Positions 7,050 to 15,753 of a stretch of DNA of 21,743 bases are shown here, in pieces. The DNA is from SVTX01 sp045638125. GTDB taxonomy: Bacteria > Bacillota > Clostridia > Oscillospirales > CAG-272. Location of the stretch: assembly GCA_045638125.1 (NCBI GenBank), contig JAZUAS010000109.1:1-21743 (forward strand). The letters run 5' to 3'. Under the pieces are notes generated by a model. It searched no databases. It saw nothing but the letters and a program-made list of their open reading frames with translations, and had not been told where the DNA came from. Within the stretch, counting starts at the first letter, position 1. Each line of letters starts with the position of its first letter. The translations under genes were made by a program, and so were the position numbers.

Positions 7050-7709
7050 ATGATTACCTACAACGACATAAAAAATGATCACGATATAAGAATATACGTC
7101 AGTGAGGCAGACAAATCACTGGAGGCTCTCGGATTCACCGAACATAGCTTCGCTCACGTTACCAAGGTTTCCGAAACAGCAGGAGCTATTCTATCCTCAC
7201 TTGATTTCGATGAGCGAACCGTTGAACTTGCAAAGATTGCTGGCTTTCTCCATGATATCGGTAATTTGGTCAACCGCGTTGATCACTCTCAAAGCGGAGC
7301 AATAATAGCATTCCGTATTCTCGATAAAATGGGAATGCCTCCTTCCGAGATTGCTTGTGTAGTAACCGCGATTGGAAACCATGATGAAGGCACCGGAGTT
7401 CCCGTCAATGCAGTAGCTGCCGCTCTAATTTTGGCTGACAAGAGCGATGTTAGACGATCAAGAGTAAGATCCTCCAAAGTCGATGGAAAAGATATTCATG
7501 ACAGCGTTAACTACTCGGTTACCGATGCAGGTCTTAATATTGATAAAGAAAACTCGGCGATTACTCTGAATCTTACCATCGATACTGAAATCAGCTCGGT
7601 TATGGACTATTTTGAAATATTCTTAGGCAGAATGGTCCTTTGTCGCAAAGCGGCGGACAGGCTTGGACTCAGATTTAAGCTTATTATTAATGGGCAACAA
7701 TTATTGTAA
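7050..7709 (+). CDS. HD-domain phosphohydrolase
   Basis: A 219-residue soluble HD-superfamily protein. The likely metal ligands are His36 (SFAHVTK), His68-Asp69 (FLHDIG), His79 (RVDHSQSG), His111-Asp112 (GNHDEG) and Asp residues in the LADKSD segment. This is the pattern of an active HD hydrolase that cleaves phosphomonoester or phosphodiester bonds. The C-terminal third (from about 130) is a mixed region that I cannot assign to a named domain. There is no GYP motif, so cyclic-di-GMP cleavage is not supported, and no RelA/SpoT synthetase part. The start is fixed by AAGGAG. It lies 56 bases before the phosphate transporter-like gene with no terminator between them, so a link to phosphate or nucleotide metabolism is possible but is inference. 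Confidence 0.85.
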   Translation: MITYNDIKNDHDIRIYVSEADKSLEALGFTEHSFAHVTKVSETAGAILSSLDFDERTVELAKIAGFLHDIGNLVNRVDHSQSGAIIAFRILDKMGMPPSEIACVVTAIGNHDEGTGVPVNAVAAALILADKSDVRRSRVRSSKVDGKDIHDSVNYSVTDAGLNIDKENSAITLNLTIDTEISSVMDYFEIFLGRMVLCRKAADRLGLRFKLIINGQQLL

Positions 7710-7765
7710 TATAAATCGCTGTTCCAGCACATAAACGACTATTTAAATTAGAAAGGAACCACATC

Positions 7766-9574
7766 ATGACTCTTGACCTGTTTTTGAACATTCTGTCGCT
7801 TGTTTGCGGTCTCGCCCTCTTCCTTTACGGTATGGACGTAATGGGAGATGCGCTGAAAAAGAGCGCAGGCAGAAAACTCAAGACTATTCTCGGCAATCTG
7901 ACCTCAAATAAATTCAAGGGATTTCTGTTAGGTCTCGGCGTAACAGCGATCATTCAGTCCTCTTCGGCAACCACCGTAATGGTCGTAGGCTTTGTTAACT
8001 CAGGCACAATGATGCTTTCCCAAGCCGTTGGCGTTATTATGGGCGCAAACGTGGGTACTGCGGTAACCGCGTGGATAACCGCACTTAACGGTCTTGAAAA
8101 TCTGGGTGTGTCACTGGACGCTCTCAAGCTCCTCAAGCCCGATGCCTGGATGCCGATTCTGGCGCTCATAGGCATCTGCCTCTTGATGTTCTCAAAGCGA
8201 CATAAGTTCAAAGATTTCGGTAACATTCTCATGGGCTTTGCCGTCCTCATGGTTGGTATGTCGCTTATGTCCGATGCGGTCAGCGGCTACGGTGAGGATC
8301 TCAAGCCCCTCTTCACAATGTTCTCGGACGCGCCTATTCTTGGTATCATGGCAGGTATGGTGCTGACGGCTGTGGTTCAATCCTCCTCGGCATCGGTAGG
8401 TATTCTTCAGGCGCTCTCGTTTACCGGTGCTATTACCTACGGCTCTGCTATGCCTATCATACTCGGACAAAATATCGGTACTTGTATCACCGCACTTATC
8501 TCCTCACTGGGCGCAAACAAGAACGGTAAGCGTGCCGCTTTCGTTCATCTTTACTTTAACGTCATAGGTGTTATTATATGGATGGTGGCATACTATCTTA
8601 TAGGCTGGATACTTGAAACAACCGGCGCTTTCGGGCTCTTTACCTGGGCGGACGGAACGGCTATCGAAGCATTCGGTATTGCAGGAGTACACACCGTATT
8701 TAAGATATTCTCGGTAGTTACCCTCGCTCCTTTCACAAAGCTTCTAGAAAAGCTTGCTTGCATCACCGTGCGCGGCGATGACAAGAAGGGCGATGAATAC
8801 ACATCCATGCTTGATGACCGTCTTCTTGATTCCCCCGAGGTCGCTCTCGACCGCTGCAAAACCGTTATCGCGCAGATGGCGGAGATGTCTATTATTCCCT
8901 TTAACAAGTCTATAAAGCTGCTTGAAAATTACGATGGCAAGGTAGCACAGGAGATACGCGATGCCGAGGATAAGGTTGACCTATACGAGGACGCTCTTGG
9001 CTCTTATCTCGTAAAGCTTTCGGCAATAAGCACCTCGGAAAAGGATAATCTTGAGGTGACAAAGCTGCTCCATCTTATCGGCGACCTTGAACGAATTTCC
9101 GACCATTCTGTAAATATCGTAGAGTCTGCCGAGGAGATCAAGGATAAGGAGCTTAAATTCTCCGATTATGCCGTGGGCGAGCTTCGCGTAATGTACGGCG
9201 CGGTTGAGGAAATAACCCTTATGACCAAGGATGCCCTGCGTGAAAATAATCTTGAAAAGGCGGCGACTATCGAGCCTCTTGAGCAGGTTGTCGATGATAT
9301 TCGTGACCAGATCAAGCTCCAGCACGTTATCCGCGTGCAGAAGAGCCAATGCACTATTGAGCATGGATTTGTGCTTTCCGATATTCTTACCAATCTCGAG
9401 AGAGTTTCCGACCACTGCTCCAATATCGCAGGATGTATTATTGAAATGTCAAGGCACGAATCTCTTGACCTCCACAGCTATCTCAAGGAGCTCAAAAAGG
9501 GCGGCAAGGAATTCGATGCGGCTTATAACGAATTTTCTCAAAAATACGCTCTTCCCTCGTACGAGGAGGAGTAA
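7766..9574 (+). CDS. Na/Pi cotransporter family protein with C-terminal PhoU-like domain
   Basis: A 602-residue membrane protein of the NptA/PNaS type. The N-terminal part (about 1-335) contains the duplicated Na/Pi core with the two signature QSSS motifs: QSSSATT (64-70) and QSSSAS (near 205). Each is followed by a Gly-rich GANVGTAVT or GQNIGTCIT segment. Residues about 370-575 are helical and PhoU-like, with the repeated LERISDHSVNI and LERVSDHCSNI motifs that mark the two three-helix halves. The family imports or exports phosphate with sodium, and the PhoU part is thought to control it. Full length. AAAGGAA (7752-7758) lies before the ATG. It is probably cotranscribed with the HD hydrolase gene. 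Direction of transport and substrate are not shown by the sequence. Confidence 0.93.
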   Translation: MTLDLFLNILSLVCGLALFLYGMDVMGDALKKSAGRKLKTILGNLTSNKFKGFLLGLGVTAIIQSSSATTVMVVGFVNSGTMMLSQAVGVIMGANVGTAVTAWITALNGLENLGVSLDALKLLKPDAWMPILALIGICLLMFSKRHKFKDFGNILMGFAVLMVGMSLMSDAVSGYGEDLKPLFTMFSDAPILGIMAGMVLTAVVQSSSASVGILQALSFTGAITYGSAMPIILGQNIGTCITALISSLGANKNGKRAAFVHLYFNVIGVIIWMVAYYLIGWILETTGAFGLFTWADGTAIEAFGIAGVHTVFKIFSVVTLAPFTKLLEKLACITVRGDDKKGDEYTSMLDDRLLDSPEVALDRCKTVIAQMAEMSIIPFNKSIKLLENYDGKVAQEIRDAEDKVDLYEDALGSYLVKLSAISTSEKDNLEVTKLLHLIGDLERISDHSVNIVESAEEIKDKELKFSDYAVGELRVMYGAVEEITLMTKDALRENNLEKAATIEPLEQVVDDIRDQIKLQHVIRVQKSQCTIEHGFVLSDILTNLERVSDHCSNIAGCIIEMSRHESLDLHSYLKELKKGGKEFDAAYNEFSQKYALPSYEEE

Positions 9575-9581
9575 TATATGC

Positions 9582-9611
9582 AAAAAAGGAACCCATTCGG
9601 GTTCCTTTTTT
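9582..9611. terminator. Bidirectional terminator between convergent genes
   Basis: Perfect 13-bp inverted repeat (arms 9582-9594 and 9599-9611, loop ATTC) with A6 on the left and T6 on the right. It can end the Na/Pi transporter transcript (+) and the MATE transcript (-), whose stop codon is at 9615. Confidence 0.92.
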
Positions 9612-9614
9612 ATA

Positions 9615-10946
9615 TTAATAACGGTATTTCTTTTTGTACGCCAGCACAAACACGATAGTGACTATCCCTGCGAGAAGCTCGGCAACCACAAGCGAGAGCC
9701 ACACGCCGTCTATATCAAGGAAGATGGGCAGAATAAGCACCGCCGCGGTTTGGAAAACCAGCGTTCTCATAAACGAGATAACTGCGGATATGACTCCGTT
9801 ATTCAGCGCCGTGAAGAATGAGGAGCCGAAAATTCCTATTCCGCAGAACAAAAACGATGCCGAAAAGATATAAAATCCTCTTTTAGTCAGCTCCAAAAGC
9901 CCATCGTCGTAGCCCACGAAAAGATGGGACAGAGGCGATGCCAGCGCCAAGGACAAAAGCATCATAGCGACTGAGGTCACGCCGATCAGCACAACGCTCT
10001 TTCTCAGCAGACTTTTAAGCTCGCTATGAGTTCCCGCACCAAAGTTAAAGCCCACTATGGGAGCTGTGCCGATAGAATAACCGATAAATATCGAAATAAA
10101 TATCATACATACGTACATCAGCACACCATAAGCCGCAACACCGTCCTCGCCCTCTATCCTCATAAGCTGAAAATTATAGAGCATACTTACGAGCGACATC
10201 GAAATATTGCTCATTAGCTCGGAGCAGCCGTTTGTACAGGTCTTAACCAATGCCCTTACGTCCAAGCTGAATCGAGTCAGCCTCAAAAGGCTATGGTTTA
10301 TCGGCAAAATGAAATATCCGAGGGAGAAAAATCCACCTATACTTTGGCTGATAGCAGTTGCACACGCTGCACCTACAAGATCAAAGCCGAATACACCGAC
10401 GAAAAGAAAATCCAGCACCATATTGGCAACTCCCGCCGCCAGAGTTGCGAAAAGTCCGAGCTTGGGCTTTTCTGCCGTGATGAAAAAGCTCTGGAACTCC
10501 ATCTGGAGCATAAAGGGTATCATGGAAATTAGGACTATTCGCCCGTAGGTTACGCAATCCTCCAGCATCTGCCCCTCTGCGCCAAGCAAAGATGCCACGG
10601 GTCGAATGAGGAAGATTCCTGCCACGGTGATGACCGCGCCCACAATTATGGAAACGTAAATTATCATTGAGAAAAGCTTATTTGACTTTTCCCTATCCCC
10701 CTCGCCCAGAGTTTTCGCCACAAGGGCGCTGCCGCCGGCTCCAAACATAAAGCCAACTGCTCCAAGCATCATTATAAAGGGGAAAATAAAGTTGACCGCC
10801 GCAAAGGAGGTCTTATTTGTAAAGGTCGATATAAAAAATCCGTCAACTACCCCATAGATCGACGTAAATATCATCATCGCAATGCTTGGCAGAGTAAATC
10901 GCAGAAGTCTGCCGTAGCTGAAATGATCCGAAAGCTTGATCTTCAT
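9615..10946 (-). CDS. MATE family multidrug/cation antiporter
   Basis: A 443-residue polytopic membrane protein with about twelve hydrophobic segments in two halves. It has the MATE features near the N-terminus (GRLLRFTLPSIAMMIFTSIYGVVDGFFIS) and the corresponding region in the second half (near VAAYGVLMYVCMIFISIFIGYSIGTAPIVGFNFGAG). The family exports drugs or metabolites in exchange for Na+ or H+. The substrate cannot be read from sequence. I chose the ATG at 10946 because GGAG lies 6 bases upstream. In-frame ATGs at 10952 and 10967 are closer to, or upstream of, that GGAG. A longer frame reaching 11006 would start within the promoter. It is monocistronic and divergent from metF. Confidence 0.92.
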   Translation of the reverse strand: MKIKLSDHFSYGRLLRFTLPSIAMMIFTSIYGVVDGFFISTFTNKTSFAAVNFIFPFIMMLGAVGFMFGAGGSALVAKTLGEGDREKSNKLFSMIIYVSIIVGAVITVAGIFLIRPVASLLGAEGQMLEDCVTYGRIVLISMIPFMLQMEFQSFFITAEKPKLGLFATLAAGVANMVLDFLFVGVFGFDLVGAACATAISQSIGGFFSLGYFILPINHSLLRLTRFSLDVRALVKTCTNGCSELMSNISMSLVSMLYNFQLMRIEGEDGVAAYGVLMYVCMIFISIFIGYSIGTAPIVGFNFGAGTHSELKSLLRKSVVLIGVTSVAMMLLSLALASPLSHLFVGYDDGLLELTKRGFYIFSASFLFCGIGIFGSSFFTALNNGVISAVISFMRTLVFQTAAVLILPIFLDIDGVWLSLVVAELLAGIVTIVFVLAYKKKYRY

Positions 10947-10977
10947 AGTCATCTCCAATTTTTTCATAAACGAATGT

Positions 10978-11006
10978 ATTATACACAATAAACTCCCCAA
11001 AGTCAA
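10978..11006 (-). promoter_or_regulatory. Promoter of the MATE gene
   Basis: On the minus strand, -35 TTGACT (11001-11006), 17-base spacer, perfect -10 TATAAT (10978-10983). It lies back-to-back with the metF promoter at 11045-11073. The predicted leader is about 25 bases. Confidence 0.85.
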
Positions 11007-11044
11007 GAACCTTTATAAAATATTGCATTATTTAAATAAATATA

Positions 11045-11073
11045 TTGAAAAATCGGCATTTTTGTGATAAAAT
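11045..11073 (+). promoter_or_regulatory. Promoter of metF-metH
   Basis: -35 TTGAAA (11045-11050), 17-base spacer, -10 TAAAAT (11068-11073). The leader of about 27 bases is too short for a SAM or B12 riboswitch. Any methionine or cobalamin control must act another way. Confidence 0.7.
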
Positions 11074-11106
11074 ATGATTGAATATACATTTGGACGGTGA
11101 AGTGCT

Positions 11107-11985
11107 ATGAAACTGACTGATATTTTAAATAAAGACACGCCCCACCTCTCCTTTGAGGTCTTCCCTCCCAAGACCACTACCGCTTTTGAGAGCGTGAAGT
11201 CGGCTACCGAGGAGATCGCAAAGCTTAAGCCCTCTTTTATGAGTGTTACCTACGGTGCGGGTGGCGGAACGAGTCAATATACTCTCGATATTGCCAAGAA
11301 CATAAAGGAGCTTTACGGTGTGCCTACCGTGGCCCATCTGACCTGTGTTTCCTCTACACGCGAAACCGTGAAGGATATGATCGCTCGCATCAAGGAGGCG
11401 GACATTCAGAACGTAATGGCTCTCCGCGGTGACATCCCTGCCGACAAGATCCACGAGGATAGAAGCGGCTGGGAATATCACCACGCCATCGACCTTGTCC
11501 GTGAGCTTCGCGAATCGGGTGCTGACTTCTGCATCGGCGGCGCTTGCTACCCCGAGATACATCCCGAAAGTGCCGACCAGAAGGAGGACATCAAGCGCCT
11601 CAAAGAAAAAGTGGACGCAGGATGTGATTTCCTTACCACACAGATGTTTTTTGACAACAATCTGCTCTACAACTTCCTCTACAAGATCCGTGAGGCAGGC
11701 ATTACCGTGCCCGTGATCCCCGGAATTATGCCTATCACAAATGCAAATCAAGTGGCTCGCTCCATCAAGCTTTCGGGCTCGTTTATGCCCCAGAGATTCA
11801 AGTCGCTGGTGGACAAGTTCGGAGATAACCCCGAGGCTATGAAGCAGGCGGGCATTGCCTACGCCACCGACCAGATAATCGACCTTTACGCAAACGGCAT
11901 TACCAACGTTCACGTTTACTCTATGAACAAGCCCGACATTGCCGAAAAAATCCAGAGCAATCTCTCGGCTATTATAGGCAAATAA
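11107..11985 (+). CDS. metF: Methylenetetrahydrofolate reductase
   Basis: A 292-residue FAD-dependent TIM-barrel enzyme that reduces 5,10-methylene-THF to 5-methyl-THF, the methyl donor for methionine. Family motifs are visible: LSFEVFPPKT at about 13-22 with the catalytic Glu, AHLTCVSSTRE (about 78-88), NVMALRGDIP (about 102-111), QMFFDNN (about 179-185) and PGIMPITN (about 200-207). Length matches bacterial MetF. The start is supported by a GGTGA ribosome binding site (11096-11100). It is followed after 36 bases by metH, which uses its product. No MetV or electron-transfer partner gene lies beside it, so its electron donor is open. Confidence 0.95.
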   Translation: MKLTDILNKDTPHLSFEVFPPKTTTAFESVKSATEEIAKLKPSFMSVTYGAGGGTSQYTLDIAKNIKELYGVPTVAHLTCVSSTRETVKDMIARIKEADIQNVMALRGDIPADKIHEDRSGWEYHHAIDLVRELRESGADFCIGGACYPEIHPESADQKEDIKRLKEKVDAGCDFLTTQMFFDNNLLYNFLYKIREAGITVPVIPGIMPITNANQVARSIKLSGSFMPQRFKSLVDKFGDNPEAMKQAGIAYATDQIIDLYANGITNVHVYSMNKPDIAEKIQSNLSAIIGK

Positions 11986-12021
11986 TTATACTTAGAAAAT
12001 AATTTCACTAATCGGAAAATT

Positions 12022-14424
12022 ATGAAGATACTTGATTATTTAAAGAACAATTTACTTTTTCTTGATGGCGGTATGGGTACTCTGCTCCAAGCCAAGGGGC
12101 TTGAGGCAGGCGAGCTTCCCGAAAGATGGAATATCACTCACCCCTCGGTCATCAAGGAGATACACCGCAATTACTACGATGCAGGCTCTAACGTGGTGTC
12201 CACCAACACCTTTGGCGCTAACCTTTTGAAGTTTAGCCCCGAGGAGCTTGACGAAATAGTGGGCGCGGCGGTAAAAAACGCGCGCGACGCTATGGCAGAA
12301 ACGAAAAATAGCGGTGAAAAGTTCGTTGCCCTTGACATCGGCCCTTCGGGAAAGCTGCTGAAGCCCTACGGCGACCTTGATTTTGAGGATGCGGTCTCTC
12401 TCTTTGCCGAAACGGTAAAGCTGGGCGTAAAATACGGCGTTGACCTTATTTTCATCGAGACTATGAACGATTCCTACGAAACCAAGGCGGCTCTGCTTGC
12501 GGCAAAGGAAAACTGTGACCTTCCCGTATTCGTTTCCAATGCTTACGGCTCGGATATGCGACTTATGACAGGCGCGTCGCCTGCCGCTATGGTGGCTATG
12601 CTTGAGGGCATGGGAGCGGACGCTATCGGTGCTAACTGCTCGCTGGGTCCACGTCAGCTTGTTCCCGTAGTTGAGGAGCTTTTGAAATATGCCTCTGTTC
12701 CCGTTCTGCTGAAGCCCAACGCGGGACTTCCCGACATCAAGGACGGAAAAACAGTTTACGATATTACCCCTTGTGAGTTTGGCGAGGCGGTGGCTTCGCT
12801 TATATCAAAAGGTGTTCGCATTGCAGGCGGATGCTGTGGCACAACGCCCGAATATATCGCAGAGGTGGTCAAGGCAAGCCCTGAGATGCCTGTCGAGACC
12901 TGCCCCAAGGCTTATTCCCTCGTGTCATCCTACACTCACGCGGTGGATCTTGCAAACGCTCCCATTCTTATCGGTGAGCGCATAAATCCCACGGGCAAAA
13001 AGCCATTTAAGGATGCTTTGCGCAATCGTGACCTCGATTTTATCCTCAAGGAGGGTCTTGATCAGGAAGCTTGCGGCGTTCATATTCTTGACGTCAACGT
13101 AGGTCTTCCCGAGATCGACGAGGTGGAAATGATAGAAAAGGTGGTCTGCGAGCTACAAGCAGTCTGCGCTCTCCCCTTGCAGATAGACACGTCCAACCCC
13201 TCTGCTATGGAGGCGGCACTCCGCCGCTACAACGGCAAGGCAATGATAAATTCGGTCAACGGAAAAGCCGAGAGCATGAGCGCAGTTTTCCCCTTGCTCA
13301 AAAAATACGGCGGCGTGGTGGTTGCTCTTACCCTTGACGAGGACGGTATCCCCTCAACCGTAGAGGGCAGATTCGAGGTCGCAAAAAAGATCCTCTCAGT
13401 GGCGGAAGAATACGGAATCGACAAGAAGGATATTATCTTCGACACCCTTACTCTGACTGTTTCTGCCGAGCCGCAGGCGGCAAAGGTTACCCTTGAATCT
13501 CTCCGACGAATCCGAAACGAGCTTGGCTCTAACACCGTGCTTGGCGTTTCCAACGTTTCCTTTGGTCTGCCAAACCGTGATATTCTCAACGGTATTTTCT
13601 TCGCAAACGCGCTGGAGAACGGTCTTACCGCCGCTATAATGAACCCCTACTCCCTTGAAATGATGAAAACCTATCATTCGTTTAGGGCGCTCCACGGTCT
13701 TGATGAAAATTGCGCCGACTACATACGCTTCGCTTCAAGCGTGGAGATAGGCGACACTCGCAAATCCGCAACAACTCAAAAGAGCGAGAGCGGAGCGCAG
13801 GATCTGACCGATGCCATAATTAAAGGACTTAAAGACAAGGCGCGCGAGCTGACCGTTTCAATGCTTAGATCGGTTGCTCCCCTTGATATTGTAAAGGGGC
13901 ATATAATTCCCGCCCTCGACACCGTTGGCAAGGGATTTGAAAATCACATAATCTATCTTCCCTCTCTGCTTATGAGCGCGGAGGCGGCTAAATTCGCCTT
14001 TGAGCCTATCAGCGAAGCGCTTTCAAGTAGCAAGGATGATTCAGCGGAGCGTCTTACAGTGATAATGGCAACGGTTAAGGGCGACATCCATGACATAGGC
14101 AAAAACATCGTTTGCCTGCTTCTTGAAAATTACGGCTTTAAGGTAATCGACTTGGGTCGTGACGTGTCTGCCGAGGCAATCCTGGCGGCGGCAGAGGCAC
14201 ACGATGCGGCTATCGTGGGACTCAGCGCATTGATGACTACCACAGTACCCGCTATGGAGGAAACCATCTCGCTTCTTCGTGAAAAATGCCCCCAACGCAA
14301 AATAATCGTTGGTGGCGCAGTGCTTACCGAGGAGCATGCCGCAACCATCGGAGCGGACAAATACGCCGCCGACGCCATGGAAGCGGTCAGATACGCTGAA
14401 GCGGTCGAGGCGGAAATGAAATAA
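12022..14424 (+). CDS. metH: Cobalamin-dependent methionine synthase lacking the reactivation domain
   Basis: An 800-residue cytoplasmic enzyme that transfers the methyl group of 5-methyl-THF to homocysteine through cobalamin. Domains in order: homocysteine/Zn barrel (about 1-290) with Zn cysteines in GANCSLG (near 206) and GGCCGTT (near 270-271); pterin-binding barrel (about 305-570, beginning ILIGERINPTGKKPFKDAL); cobalamin cap helices (about 595-670); and Rossmann B12 domain (about 675-800) with VKGDIHDIGKNIV, whose D-x-H-x-x-G motif supplies the cobalt-ligating His near 690. The C-terminal S-adenosylmethionine reactivation domain of the roughly 1,200-residue E. coli enzyme is absent, as in many Clostridia. 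Reactivation of oxidised cobalamin must therefore come from elsewhere. It is in one operon with metF, and its ribosome binding site (GGAAA) is weak. Confidence 0.95.
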   Translation: MKILDYLKNNLLFLDGGMGTLLQAKGLEAGELPERWNITHPSVIKEIHRNYYDAGSNVVSTNTFGANLLKFSPEELDEIVGAAVKNARDAMAETKNSGEKFVALDIGPSGKLLKPYGDLDFEDAVSLFAETVKLGVKYGVDLIFIETMNDSYETKAALLAAKENCDLPVFVSNAYGSDMRLMTGASPAAMVAMLEGMGADAIGANCSLGPRQLVPVVEELLKYASVPVLLKPNAGLPDIKDGKTVYDITPCEFGEAVASLISKGVRIAGGCCGTTPEYIAEVVKASPEMPVETCPKAYSLVSSYTHAVDLANAPILIGERINPTGKKPFKDALRNRDLDFILKEGLDQEACGVHILDVNVGLPEIDEVEMIEKVVCELQAVCALPLQIDTSNPSAMEAALRRYNGKAMINSVNGKAESMSAVFPLLKKYGGVVVALTLDEDGIPSTVEGRFEVAKKILSVAEEYGIDKKDIIFDTLTLTVSAEPQAAKVTLESLRRIRNELGSNTVLGVSNVSFGLPNRDILNGIFFANALENGLTAAIMNPYSLEMMKTYHSFRALHGLDENCADYIRFASSVEIGDTRKSATTQKSESGAQDLTDAIIKGLKDKARELTVSMLRSVAPLDIVKGHIIPALDTVGKGFENHIIYLPSLLMSAEAAKFAFEPISEALSSSKDDSAERLTVIMATVKGDIHDIGKNIVCLLLENYGFKVIDLGRDVSAEAILAAAEAHDAAIVGLSALMTTTVPAMEETISLLREKCPQRKIIVGGAVLTEEHAATIGADKYAADAMEAVRYAEAVEAEMK

Positions 14425-14443
14425 ACAATTTTACAAACAAAAT

Positions 14444-14478
14444 AAGGACAGAGAAAACTAATTCTCTGTCCTTTATTT
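14444..14478. terminator. Bidirectional terminator between metH and the activase operon
   Basis: 12-bp perfect inverted repeat AAGGACAGAGAA (14444-14455) and its complement (14462-14473), 6-base loop, with T-rich flanks on both strands. It ends metF-metH (+) and the three-gene operon (-). Confidence 0.9.
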
Positions 14479-15753
14479 TTACTTATTTTTCTTCTGCAAA
14501 TTTTCCTTTGCGACTACAAGCATAAGCTTGATTCTATTTTCCTGGTTAACCTTTGTTGCGCCGGGGTCGTACTCGATATCGACGATATTGAGTCTGGGGT
14601 CAACTCGTCTTACCTTATTGATCATTCCCTTTGCTGCAACGTGGCAAGGCAGGCATCCGAAGGGCTGAGCGATAACGATATTCTCGTATCCGTGGTCGGC
14701 AAACTCCAGCATTTCTGCCGCAAGATACCAGCCCTCACCCATACTGTTTCCGATTCCGATAACGCCCTCGGCTCTCTTTTTGAGATCGTTGACTCTCTCG
14801 GGGGGAACGAATGCGGGGTTAGCCTCGATTGCCGAAATCAGTATATCCTCCATCCAGAACATATACTTCATAACCACTTCAAGTATCAGCTTCTTGAAGG
14901 GATTTCCACCGTAAAGACGGAGATCCTCAAGGGCTCCGTTGGTCTTGTAGATACCAAAGCCGAGAATGGAGGGCACGTAGACCTCACAATCCTGCTCTGC
15001 AAGGAATTCTTCAAGGTGGTTATTTCCGGGCGCGGAATATTTAAGGAATAGCTCTCCGATAACCGCAACCTTGACCTTGGGGGTCTTTTTGATCTCAATG
15101 GAAGCAAAATCGTCGGCAATCGCCTTGAGATTCTTCTTCATCGCGCCTACGCTGTATCCGCGACCCTTATAGAAGGTCTCGCCAAGTTTCTCCGTCCACT
15201 TTTCGATCATCGCGTCGGTTTCACCCTTGTTTACCTCGTAGGGGCGGATCTGATTGGAGCAGATCATTATCATATCGCCGTAGATAAGTCCTGCAACCGC
15301 CTGAAGGAAGCCTGCGGGGCTCATAAATACGCCAGGATTAAGCTCCATAAGCCACACGTTAGCCGAAATGAAGGGCACGTTGGGGTAGCCCGCCTTTTCG
15401 AAAGCCTTACGCATGATGTTGATATAGTTACTATCTCGGCAACCGCCACCCGACTGGGTGATGATCATTGCAACCTTATCGGGGTCATATTTGCCGCTCT
15501 TCATGGTTGCAAGCATCTGACCCGTGGTAAGCATTGCGGGATAGCACATATCGTTGTGGAGATATTTGAGAGCAAGCTCCAAAACCTCGGGGCCCTCGTT
15601 CTCCATAATGTCGATCTTATAGCCCTCGCGCTGAAGTATGGGGCGCAATATCTTGAAGTGAATAGGCGCCATGCTGGGAGTGAGGATGGTGTAATCCTTC
15701 TTCATTTTAAGGGTAAATTTAACTCTTTCTCTGTAATGCGTCGTCTTATTCAT
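14479..15753 (-). CDS. 2-hydroxyacyl-CoA dehydratase-like protein (C-terminal part of the large activase system)
   Basis: A 424-residue soluble protein related to the HgdB/BcrB-type D component of 2-hydroxyacyl-CoA dehydratases. Candidate Fe-S ligands are Cys70 (HNDMCYPAML), Cys105 (SGGGCRDSNY) and Cys367/Cys370 (FGCLPCH). In many Clostridia this sequence is the last third of a single protein of about 1,400-1,450 residues. Here it is a separate gene. The ATG at 15753 overlaps the end of the upstream gene by 8 bases and has a good AAGGAG site 7 bases away, so the split is natural and translation is probably coupled. Proteins of the large fused family are annotated as dehydratase activase-related, but their reaction is not established. 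A classic two-subunit dehydratase is not seen here. Confidence 0.85.
   Translation of the reverse strand: MNKTTHYRERVKFTLKMKKDYTILTPSMAPIHFKILRPILQREGYKIDIMENEGPEVLELALKYLHNDMCYPAMLTTGQMLATMKSGKYDPDKVAMIITQSGGGCRDSNYINIMRKAFEKAGYPNVPFISANVWLMELNPGVFMSPAGFLQAVAGLIYGDMIMICSNQIRPYEVNKGETDAMIEKWTEKLGETFYKGRGYSVGAMKKNLKAIADDFASIEIKKTPKVKVAVIGELFLKYSAPGNNHLEEFLAEQDCEVYVPSILGFGIYKTNGALEDLRLYGGNPFKKLILEVVMKYMFWMEDILISAIEANPAFVPPERVNDLKKRAEGVIGIGNSMGEGWYLAAEMLEFADHGYENIVIAQPFGCLPCHVAAKGMINKVRRVDPRLNIVDIEYDPGATKVNQENRIKLMLVVAKENLQKKNK

Noticed and set aside
7698..7712. Small palindrome ACAATTATTGT at the end of the HD gene as a terminator
   Set aside because: Its arms are only five bases of AT-rich sequence with a one-base centre and no T run; it cannot act as a terminator and is probably chance.
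10947..11006. Longer N-terminus of the MATE protein (start at 11006)
   Set aside because: The extension runs through the -10 and -35 boxes of its own promoter, and only the ATG at 10946 has a well-spaced GGAG.
11074..11106. SAM or cobalamin riboswitch before metF-metH
   Set aside because: The leader is only about 27-33 bases, and the 36-base gap before metH is also too short; no conserved riboswitch core is visible.
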